64,000 nt of DNA from Sphingobacterium spiritivorum ATCC 33861 (GTDB lineage Bacteria > Bacteroidota > Bacteroidia > Sphingobacteriales > Sphingobacteriaceae), in the NCBI RefSeq assembly GCF_000143765.1, contig NZ_GL379771.1, positions 806,001-870,000 on the forward strand, in the 5' to 3' direction. The notes below the pieces were generated by a model. It saw only the letters and a list, made by a program, of their open reading frames with translations, had not been told where the DNA came from and ran no database searches. The first letter of the stretch is position 1, and each line of letters starts with the position of its first letter. This document shows positions 35,265-42,194 of the stretch, piece after piece. A program made the position numbers and the translations under genes.

Positions 35265-37754
35265 TTATTTAAGCATATTCAACAATTTGATGCTGATCAT
35301 AAATCCGTTTTCAGCAGATGCTCCCTGCAGATTCCGCACATAGTCTACCCTAAAAATTCTGTACTTACCAAATCCAACATTGTCAAATCCTGCCGTAAAT
35401 TCATGATATGGTTTGAATCTCGGAACAGCAAGGTGATGATAACCTAAAATCAGATTCCACTTCAACAGATTTAATACAGGCACTTTATTCATGACGTAGC
35501 CCTTAAAATTATGTTCCGCATGCATCTCAAAATAGGCATCATTAGTACTGCGCGTATAGTAAGGCAACATCAGAAAATTATTAAGATACCGGGAAGCCCG
35601 CTCTATATTTGTCTCATTACCATTGAAATGCCTGAAATCGGCAAATCCAATCCCCGAAGCATTAAAGAATTTACCTGCATTCAGTGCGATACCAAAAAGT
35701 CCTTTATTGTTAAAATCAAAATCCTGTGTCAGTCTGCCCTTTATAAGCTGATATTCATACTTCTTCTCGGAAGCCCCAAAAGCCTGTTCCCAGCCTATTA
35801 AAAGAGTAGGAAAAGTCGGATCCTGAATCGACAGTCGTTCCTCCGGTCGTTCAATAATCTTTACACCCGGTCGTATACGTGCCGTAATATTATATTTAAA
35901 TAAATGATGGGAATCAAACACCGGAACAGTATTATCCTCCGGCAATAAAGGGTTGTTGGATGTATACTGATGTTCTCTTCCGGCAAAAGAATAATCTGTG
36001 TTGTTAAACAAGGCCTTTCTATCCGCATACTCCAGAGATACGGATCCAGCGATCTGATCTATCACATTTCGGGAATATGAAATTTTAGCAAAATCTTTTT
36101 GATAAATCTTCATGTAGTTCCTCCTCGAAAACAAGGAATAGGCCATATTAAAAAACGCATCAATCGGCTCGGCCTGATTAAACTGCTCTACAGACCGACC
36201 GCCTTCCAGTGTCAGGATATCGTAAGTCTGCGTATTAAAACGATGTAAAAGCTTCCCTTTCACACGCAGCTGCTCATCAGCGAGTCCGTAGTTGAAAGAG
36301 ATCTCACCCCTACTGTATTTACCTTTATCAACCTCCCCTTTTGCTGCTGAAAATCCTGCATTAAAGTTCCATCCCTGTACGGTATTGAAACTTGTAGACA
36401 ACAGGTTGGATAAACCTCGGTACCGGAATACAAAATGATCCGGTGTATGCCGGTAGGTATAACCGATCAACAAATCCAGAAGTTTAAACTGATTATTTTT
36501 GCTATCCAGAGAATCGATATACCGCGGTGAATTTCTGACCTGCTGAATACTGTCTTTCTTACTATAATCAGCGGACTCTTCAGCTGTGAGCGGTACAGGT
36601 CTGTACTTTTCCCAGTAATCATCTCCTTTTTTATTTGCCAACGGATCTATCTTAGCTATGACATTGGTAAAAGTCTTCTTTTCAAAAGCATTGACGTAAT
36701 TGTAATTCGAAAAATTATGTATGTACCGACCGTCGAATGCAATCCCTAAAATACTGATCTGGAAATCTATGGTTTGCAGCATCTTTGACCACTTTTGATC
36801 ACGGGCATTATAGGCATACTGCTGTGTCAGATGCAGCGTATCAATAATTGGCTGATTCATCTGTGAACCTTTAATAATAAAATCTACCCCATATATTTCC
36901 CAGGTTCCGTCCACAATATAAATATAACCTTTGACGACCGGTTCAGACTCCCGCACAGGAGTTACCTTTATCTTATGAACACGCATCTTTGGTTCTACAT
37001 CAATAACATTTTCCCTGTTAAACTTATAATAGGAAAATGCAGCGTTAGCCAGTGGAGATACAATACTTGATCCCAGTGTCACATGGTTTGCATAGAAATC
37101 GAAATTTGTTCCGTAAGCTGTATTGAAGCTGAATCCTTTATCATCCCCACTCACTTTGGATGCGATAATATGTTCGTTTATCTTGTCCGGTTTCTGAAAA
37201 CTAATCTCAGAGACCGTTTCTGAAAGATAGACCACACCTGTACGGGATGTATCTAATGCAAGCTCATCATCCTCAATCTTTTGTCCAAGTATTTTTTTGG
37301 GGAGCTTCTTTACTCTAAGCAGTCCTTTTGAATAAAAGTCCGCTGTATATTTATCATTTTTTTCTGCATTAACCTGTCGTGATGCAATTGCCTGCCGTAT
37401 AATCCGCACAGCAGGATCTTCCCCCTTCATCGTTACGACGACTTCCCCGATCTGCCTCTCCTCTGCTTCCAATCGCACATTCATAATATGGGGCTGCTCG
37501 CTTATCTGCACCGACACGATCTGTGTCTTATAACCCAGATTTTGAAAAACAAGGGTACGATTCTTCTCTTCTTTGGAAACTTTCAGCTCGTATTGTCCCA
37601 GCATATTGGTGGATGTTCCGGAGGTACTGTTTTGTACAAAAACAGACACTGAAGGGAGCGGCCTTCCTGCCTGATCGGTTACTACACCTTTAATCTGAGC
37701 AGACAAGGAGAAGGATAGAAGCATTAAACATAAAAAAGAGAGAATATTTTTCAT
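35265..37754 (-). CDS. DUF5686 outer membrane protein with carboxypeptidase-like domain
   Basis: An 829-residue exported protein. The signal peptide MKNILSFLCLMLLSFSLSAQ leads into a carboxypeptidase-regulatory-like beta-sandwich (IKGVVTDQAGRPLPSVSVFVQNSTSGTST, about 20-105). Then come the DUF5686 signature EDPAVRIIRQAIASRQVN and a long beta-rich region that ends in an aromatic-alternating C-terminus (FMISIKLLNMLK), so an outer membrane barrel is likely. The function is unknown. The frame extends 42 codons upstream of the chosen ATG, but those residues hide the signal peptide. A minus-strand -7 box at 37930 predicts a 170-base leader. Confidence 0.88.
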   Translation of the reverse strand: MKNILSFLCLMLLSFSLSAQIKGVVTDQAGRPLPSVSVFVQNSTSGTSTNMLGQYELKVSKEEKNRTLVFQNLGYKTQIVSVQISEQPHIMNVRLEAEERQIGEVVVTMKGEDPAVRIIRQAIASRQVNAEKNDKYTADFYSKGLLRVKKLPKKILGQKIEDDELALDTSRTGVVYLSETVSEISFQKPDKINEHIIASKVSGDDKGFSFNTAYGTNFDFYANHVTLGSSIVSPLANAAFSYYKFNRENVIDVEPKMRVHKIKVTPVRESEPVVKGYIYIVDGTWEIYGVDFIIKGSQMNQPIIDTLHLTQQYAYNARDQKWSKMLQTIDFQISILGIAFDGRYIHNFSNYNYVNAFEKKTFTNVIAKIDPLANKKGDDYWEKYRPVPLTAEESADYSKKDSIQQVRNSPRYIDSLDSKNNQFKLLDLLIGYTYRHTPDHFVFRYRGLSNLLSTSFNTVQGWNFNAGFSAAKGEVDKGKYSRGEISFNYGLADEQLRVKGKLLHRFNTQTYDILTLEGGRSVEQFNQAEPIDAFFNMAYSLFSRRNYMKIYQKDFAKISYSRNVIDQIAGSVSLEYADRKALFNNTDYSFAGREHQYTSNNPLLPEDNTVPVFDSHHLFKYNITARIRPGVKIIERPEERLSIQDPTFPTLLIGWEQAFGASEKKYEYQLIKGRLTQDFDFNNKGLFGIALNAGKFFNASGIGFADFRHFNGNETNIERASRYLNNFLMLPYYTRSTNDAYFEMHAEHNFKGYVMNKVPVLNLLKWNLILGYHHLAVPRFKPYHEFTAGFDNVGFGKYRIFRVDYVRNLQGASAENGFMISIKLLNMLK

Positions 37755-38076
37755 CCGTATAATATGGTTTTTAAAAAAGGTGGTGAAGCTCCGTGATTTT
37801 TCATTTGTATTAAACTGTTTATTGTATACAAAACCTTGTAGATGCATTTTATCCCTGCTTTGAAAGATTTGAAAAATCATGATGCTCTATTACGAACCAA
37901 CAAATTCTATTGACTATTAGGTTAAAAAGCAAATATAATTGTGTAAATCTTATTATTCTGTTAAAGATTGTTAAGAATAAATAATCTTTAGCAGAATTGT
38001 AAAAGTATTATATGACAATAATATTACTCGACTAGTTTAATAGATTACTTTATATTTGTAGAAAACAAATCAGCAC
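37755..38076. other. Divergent intergenic region between DUF5686 and TlpA-like genes
   Basis: 322 bases, AT-rich. It holds a minus-strand -7 box TATATTTG at 37937-37930 for the DUF5686 gene and a plus-strand TATATTTG at 38051-38058 for the thioredoxin gene. No coding frame with support was found. Confidence 0.6.
38051..38058 (+). promoter_or_regulatory. -7 element of the TlpA-like gene
   Basis: TATATTTG, exact consensus. The expected leader is about 15 bases to the ATG at 38077. No clear -33 TTG. Confidence 0.55.
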
Positions 38077-38769
38077 ATGAAAAAAATATGCCTATACCTT
38101 CTTCTTGCACTTCCGATACTCACTTTCGGACAGCAGGGATCACAAAAGAAGGAACTTACCAAGCAAGAATATATAGACCTGGTCAAAGCCTACCCGGACT
38201 CCGTATCCAGTCTGATCTCTCTGAGGAGAGTAGGTGGATATGATCCTGATTATAAGGAAATGCAGGAACTTTACAACGGCCTGAGTAAAAACGTTAAGAA
38301 GTCTAAAGAAGGAAAAGAATTTCAGGAATATTTACGGGTGTTGTCTACTGTTGCAGTCGGAAAACAAGCTCCTGAATTTACTCAAAATGACACGACCGGC
38401 AATCCTGTTAAACTAAAAGATTTCAGAGGTAAATATGTCTTGTTAGATTTCTGGGCATCATGGTGTCCGGATTGTCGTGTTGAAAGTCCTGATCTGGTCG
38501 CTACCTATGAAAAATTCAAGAGCGATAAGTTCGAAATTCTGGGAATCTCATTTGACAAAGATAAAGCAGCATGGACCAAAGCCATACATGCGGATAAAAG
38601 ACACTGGAGACATGTCTCAGATCTGAAACGCTGGCAAAATGATGTAGGAACATTATATGGCGTAAAAGCTATTCCGCAGAATGTCCTTATCGATCCAAAC
38701 GGCAAAATAATAGCCCGGAATCTGCATAAAGAAGCGCTGGACAGAAAACTGGCAGAAATACTTAAATAG
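38077..38769 (+). CDS. TlpA-like thioredoxin-fold protein
   Basis: A 230-residue periplasmic thiol-disulfide protein. A signal peptide (MKKICLYLLLALPILTFGQ) precedes a helical N-terminal part (about 20-90) of no known family. The thioredoxin domain starts at GKQAPEFTQNDTTGNPVKLKDFRGKYVLLDFWASWCPDC. The active site WCPDC is the TlpA/ResA form. The cis-Pro is in VKAIPQNVLIDPNGKII. It probably reduces or resolves disulfides in envelope proteins. It stands alone with its own promoter. Confidence 0.92.
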   Translation: MKKICLYLLLALPILTFGQQGSQKKELTKQEYIDLVKAYPDSVSSLISLRRVGGYDPDYKEMQELYNGLSKNVKKSKEGKEFQEYLRVLSTVAVGKQAPEFTQNDTTGNPVKLKDFRGKYVLLDFWASWCPDCRVESPDLVATYEKFKSDKFEILGISFDKDKAAWTKAIHADKRHWRHVSDLKRWQNDVGTLYGVKAIPQNVLIDPNGKIIARNLHKEALDRKLAEILK

Positions 38770-38798
38770 ACAGATACCAGAACTTTAAAACAAGATAC

Positions 38799-38835
38799 TA
38801 CAATAGCCCCTGCATCGAATTCAGGGGATATTGTA
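38799..38835. terminator. Imperfect stem-loop between tlpA-like gene and radA
   Basis: TACAATAGCCCCTG and CAGGGGATATTGTA pair with one mismatch in a 14-base stem between converging genes. The T tract is weak, so termination efficiency is uncertain. Confidence 0.5.
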
Positions 38836-38905
38836 GTTTACGGGAATATGCTCTGCAGCTGGTGTGTGGTCGGCAAGACTACGTCTGCTAAGACTCTACT
38901 TTCCG

Positions 38906-40291
38906 TTAACCAAATAAGGCCCGGAAAATATCCTCTAATGTGGCCATAGGCCGTATTGCAATATTATACTTTTTCGGGTCAAGACCCTTTATATTGAACT
39001 TGGATATAAAAATTCCTTCAAAACCCAGTTTTTCTGCTTCAGCAATGCGTTGCTCAATTCGGTTTACAGCCCGTATTTCTCCGGACAGTCCTACTTCTCC
39101 GGCAAAAGCAATCGTTGTTTTTATCGGCATATCCTGTTGCGAAGAGATAATCGCAACAATCACAGCAAGATCAATAGCGGGATCTTCTACACGTAAACCG
39201 CCGGCAATATTCAGAAAGACATCCTGTGCACTCAGACGAAATCCAAACCGTTTTTCAAGAACAGCCAGCAACATATTTAATCGCTTAGTATCATAACCTG
39301 TAGAAGATCGTTGTGCGGTACCAAATGCAGAATTACTCACCAATGCCTGCACCTCTATCATCATAGGGCGCATGCCTTCAAGCATTGCAGCAATAGAAAC
39401 ACCGCTCACAGGTGCATCCCGCTGAGAAATCATAATCTCAGACGGATTAGAAACTTCTCTCAAACCCGACCCCTGCATCTCATAGATACCAAGTTCAGAT
39501 GCAGATCCGAACCTATTCTTTACTGCCCGTAGAATTCTGTATACATGATGACGATCTCCTTCAAACTGCAGAACCGTATCCACCATATGCTCCAACACCT
39601 TTGGGCCAGCAATAGATCCGTCTTTAGTAATATGACCAACAATAAATACAGGAGTACTGGTTTCTTTTGCAAACCGGAGAAGTTCAGCCGTACATTCTCT
39701 TACCTGAGATACAGATCCCGGAGCAGATTCAATCTGTGAGGAATGTAAGGTCTGGATGGAATCTATTACAATAACATCCGGCTGTACAGCCTCTATCTGT
39801 TTAAATATATTTTGTGTGGATGTCTCTGTCAGTATATAACAATTAGCTTTTGAAGATTGGGAAAGGCGCTCTGCCCGCATCTTGATCTGCTGTTCACTCT
39901 CCTCACCCGAAATATAAAGGGTTTTCACCTGAGGAATGGAAAGTGCCAGCTGAAGCATCAATGTAGATTTTCCGATACCCGGCTCTCCTCCGATCAACAC
40001 TAATGATCCCGGTACAATTCCTCCTCCCAGCACTCTGTTAAACTCCTGATCAGGGGTCAATATCCGGGACTCGTCCTGATAAATAATTTCGTGTATAATT
40101 GCTGCTTTATTCGCCCGTTTGGAAACAGAAGTGGTAGTCGTACTCCGCCATTCGGGCACTTTAGAATTACCCTTCTCGACCACTTCCTCTACAAATGAGT
40201 TCCATTGTTTACAGGAAGGACACTGACCTAACCATTTCGGGGATTCATATCCACAGTTTTGACAGAAATATGCTGATTTACTTTTCGCCAT
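38906..40291 (-). CDS. radA: DNA repair protein RadA (Sms)
   Basis: A RecA-related ATPase of 461 residues that drives branch migration in recombination. It has a C4 zinc finger (C10, C13, C24, C27), Walker A GGEPGIGKST (101-110), the RadA-specific KNRFG (258-262) and a Lon-like C-terminal domain (about 300-461, including FLNIAGGLRVEDPAIDLAV). All diagnostic parts are intact and length is normal. The gene stands alone. Confidence 0.98.
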   Translation of the reverse strand: MAKSKSAYFCQNCGYESPKWLGQCPSCKQWNSFVEEVVEKGNSKVPEWRSTTTTSVSKRANKAAIIHEIIYQDESRILTPDQEFNRVLGGGIVPGSLVLIGGEPGIGKSTLMLQLALSIPQVKTLYISGEESEQQIKMRAERLSQSSKANCYILTETSTQNIFKQIEAVQPDVIVIDSIQTLHSSQIESAPGSVSQVRECTAELLRFAKETSTPVFIVGHITKDGSIAGPKVLEHMVDTVLQFEGDRHHVYRILRAVKNRFGSASELGIYEMQGSGLREVSNPSEIMISQRDAPVSGVSIAAMLEGMRPMMIEVQALVSNSAFGTAQRSSTGYDTKRLNMLLAVLEKRFGFRLSAQDVFLNIAGGLRVEDPAIDLAVIVAIISSQQDMPIKTTIAFAGEVGLSGEIRAVNRIEQRIAEAEKLGFEGIFISKFNIKGLDPKKYNIAIRPMATLEDIFRALFG

Positions 40292-40500
40292 TATACGAAA
40301 TTACTAAAAATAATCAGGGCATGTGCAGGGATTATCAAACGGCAGGAAAGAAAATAATAGCGGAATAAGGTTAAGCAGTATCCGGTTGAATAGCCATACA
40401 ACGGTATAAAATACACCAACGGCCAAATCATCCACTTCAGTGAATAAGATCTGCATGAATATGGACACGTATTTTAAAAATGGAAATTAAATAAAGAAAA

Positions 40501-40791
40501 TCAACCTTTTACCAGTCCCTTAATTTTGTAAAAGGACCATTTGATTGCATACCAAATCAAACCAAATGTGTTCTCTTTTGTAACATCACTTGCGAGGGAT
40601 GGCGGCAACAGCTCATATACACTAATACCAAAAAGGTGGGCGATTTTATAAACCTGATCGACTTTTACTTTGGTCTCCCCTCTTTCAATTTTAGAATAAG
40701 CTGCCTGTGACATATCTAATTTAAATGCCACAGCTTCCTGAGATACTTTTAAGTTTTCTCTCTTGATACGAATGTATTCTCCGATTTCCAT
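40501..40791 (-). CDS. XRE-family helix-turn-helix regulator
   Basis: A 96-residue DNA-binding protein. The HTH runs through EYIRIKRENLKVSQEAVAFKLDMSQAAYSKIERGETKVKVDQVYKIAHLFGI-type sequence (about 5-58). The C-terminal tail (about 76-96, FGLIWYAIKWSFYKIKGLV) is aromatic and basic, unlike the usual short XRE tail, and may bind a membrane or a peptide. I chose ATG 40791; an upstream TTG at 40803 is less likely. It is divergent from the 49-residue peptide gene, with palindromes between them, so it probably regulates itself and the peptide. Confidence 0.88.
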   Translation of the reverse strand: MEIGEYIRIKRENLKVSQEAVAFKLDMSQAAYSKIERGETKVKVDQVYKIAHLFGISVYELLPPSLASDVTKENTFGLIWYAIKWSFYKIKGLVKG

Positions 40792-40836
40792 ATCCGTTAC
40801 CAATTAATTCTGCCATAAATATAATAATATAAAAAA

Positions 40837-40903
40837 TTATAACCTACGGTTATAAGAAAAACTTCAGTTACAACGCTAAGTTATAACATACAACTTAGGG
40901 TTG
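40837..40903. promoter_or_regulatory. Palindromic operators between XRE regulator and peptide gene
   Basis: TTATAACC-TAC-GGTTATAA (40837-40855) is a perfect palindrome. CAACGCTAAGTT (40871-40882) and AACTTAGGGTTG (40892-40903) are an inverted pair with 11 of 12 matches around a 9-base spacer containing TTATAAC again. The second site includes the -33 TTG of the peptide promoter, so a bound repressor would block it. Confidence 0.65.
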
Positions 40904-40934
40904 TGGTAGCTCCTCACATCTAAATCTAGCTTTG
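40901..40934 (+). promoter_or_regulatory. Promoter of the small peptide gene
   Basis: TTG (40901-40903), a 23-base spacer, then TAGCTTTG (40927-40934), an exact -33/-7 match. Transcription would start near 40938, 26 bases before the ATG at 40964. Confidence 0.7.
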
Positions 40935-40963
40935 GTTTAAATATTTAAATAACCCAAAATGCT

Positions 40964-41113
40964 ATGAATAATTTAGAAAAAAAAACAACAGAATCTCAGG
41001 TTGAATTAAAAGAATTAACACTGGAGGAACAAATCACTATCAATGCCGGATCCAGAAATGATCCTAAACAAGAAGATTTGTGGGATATCATTTCCAAATG
41101 GCTTTTTCAATAG
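40964..41113 (+). CDS. 49-residue peptide precursor with a double-glycine-like leader
   Basis: A small gene supported by its own consensus promoter, flanking operators and a terminator exactly at its stop. The N-terminal part is hydrophilic, and LTLEEQITINAG matches the leader of C39-exported peptides. Counting back from a cut after AG (residue 29), Leu is at -12, Thr at -11, Glu at -8 and Ile at -4, though -7 is Gln rather than hydrophobic. The remaining 20 residues end in EDLWDIISKWLFQ, an amphipathic, Trp-rich segment. There is no Cys, so no disulfide or thioether. A C39 ABC exporter lies 1.1 kb downstream. Bacteriocin or signalling peptide is my inference; I do not recognise a known family. 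Confidence 0.65.
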   Translation: MNNLEKKTTESQVELKELTLEEQITINAGSRNDPKQEDLWDIISKWLFQ

Positions 41114-41130
41114 GATAACCTATTGAAAAA
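41103..41130. terminator. Bidirectional terminator overlapping both stop codons
   Basis: TTTTTCAATAGG (41103-41114) and CCTATTGAAAAA (41119-41130) form a perfect 12-base stem with a 4-base loop. The peptide stop TAG (41111-41113) is in one arm and the rhomboid stop (41120-41122, minus) in the other. Confidence 0.85.
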
Positions 41131-41782
41131 TAGATTTAAATGAATTTACAAACTCTAAAAAAGCCGGTGGCCTGACACAAAATGCCAATACTGATCCTAA
41201 CAAAAAAGCAAAAATATGTAGTCCCTTATTAACTTTACTTTTAGGGACAAAGCTCAGCAGTAGAATAACAATAAGTACCGCTAACCAGAATTGTGCGCTT
41301 ACTTTGATTGCTTCTATCCAGAAACTACTCATTTTTTGAAGAGGAAAGTATAAAAAGCTGAACCCGTATAAGCCAAAAGTTAATCCGGAAGCACCGACAG
41401 CTGTATACGTAAAGTCATCTTTTTTGATATAGGTCTGAAAAAGATTTGGGATAACAACTAAGCATAAGATAATCAAAATAGAAAGTAAATATGCTGCATT
41501 CGTCCCGTATTCTTGCTTTATCAATCCAAACAGATCGTATAAAAGGGCATAAATCAGTACCACATTGACAAGAAGGTGTATCCAGCTTCTGTGAACTAAT
41601 GCCGAGGTAAATAAGGTATGCCACCTTTTGCCCCGGCATATTTCATACGGGTGCAGGAGTAGTTTATAAAAAAACGGTTTATAGTAAAACCCGATAATAC
41701 TACAGATAATAATGACAGGTACCAAAGTATATGACCATGGCGACTCTGCAGGAGTAGGTAATATATCAAATATTGCCGGCAT
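41120..41782 (-). CDS. Rhomboid-family intramembrane serine protease
   Basis: A 220-residue membrane protein. The rhomboid pattern is present: GKRWHTLFTSALVHRSWIHLLVNV (H64, H69, N73), the nucleophile S132 in VGASGLTFG, and H189 in GLHIFAFLLG, with the helix-packing Gly seven residues on. Six hydrophobic segments are visible. The usual GxxxG next to the catalytic His is partly changed (HIFAFLLG), but the Ser-His dyad is intact. It faces the peptide gene head-on with a shared terminator. Rhomboids cleave helices within membranes and activate a signal-export pathway in Providencia, so a role in peptide processing is possible but unproven. Confidence 0.85.
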   Translation of the reverse strand: MPAIFDILPTPAESPWSYTLVPVIIICSIIGFYYKPFFYKLLLHPYEICRGKRWHTLFTSALVHRSWIHLLVNVVLIYALLYDLFGLIKQEYGTNAAYLLSILIILCLVVIPNLFQTYIKKDDFTYTAVGASGLTFGLYGFSFLYFPLQKMSSFWIEAIKVSAQFWLAVLIVILLLSFVPKSKVNKGLHIFAFLLGSVLAFCVRPPAFLEFVNSFKSIFQ

Positions 41783-41884
41783 ATGTAGAATGTATAAGCG
41801 AATGTATTATTTTTTTCAAAATATAATCACTGTCCGTTAAACAAAAATTTTCTTTTTGTATATTGATCCGCTAACCTGATATTT

Positions 41885-42139
41885 ATGATTTTTCGCGAAA
41901 AGAACATTAAATACCTAACTGAGATTATATTTTCACTTTTCATGTTTATGGTGTTACCGTTTATCAACATTCCAACAACGCAGTCTGCAAAAGAAATCAC
42001 TCTCCCTGCAAATAAAAATTCTGCTTTATACGCTCCGGTAGATAAAGAGCTAATTGTTGATACATGGCTTCAGCATTATAACGAAAAAATTAACAGGTAT
42101 GATACAGTCCTGTTTATTTCTTCTGCAACTATATCTTAG
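41885..42139 (+). CDS. Small exported or membrane-anchored protein, unknown
   Basis: An 84-residue open frame just upstream of the C39 exporter (55-base gap). The N-terminus MIFREKNIKYLTEIIFSLF is basic, then hydrophobic to about residue 28, then polar with NIPTTQSA, a possible signal-peptidase site. The mature part is acidic/aromatic without cysteine. It has no double-glycine leader, so it is not an obvious exporter substrate. It could be an immunity or accessory protein of the cassette. No family recognised; the gene itself is likely but not certain. Confidence 0.5.
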   Translation: MIFREKNIKYLTEIIFSLFMFMVLPFINIPTTQSAKEITLPANKNSALYAPVDKELIVDTWLQHYNEKINRYDTVLFISSATIS

Positions 42140-42194
42140 GCAGACGCGATATAAAACTTAAGCCCATAACTATATATCTGCTACAGAATCATCT

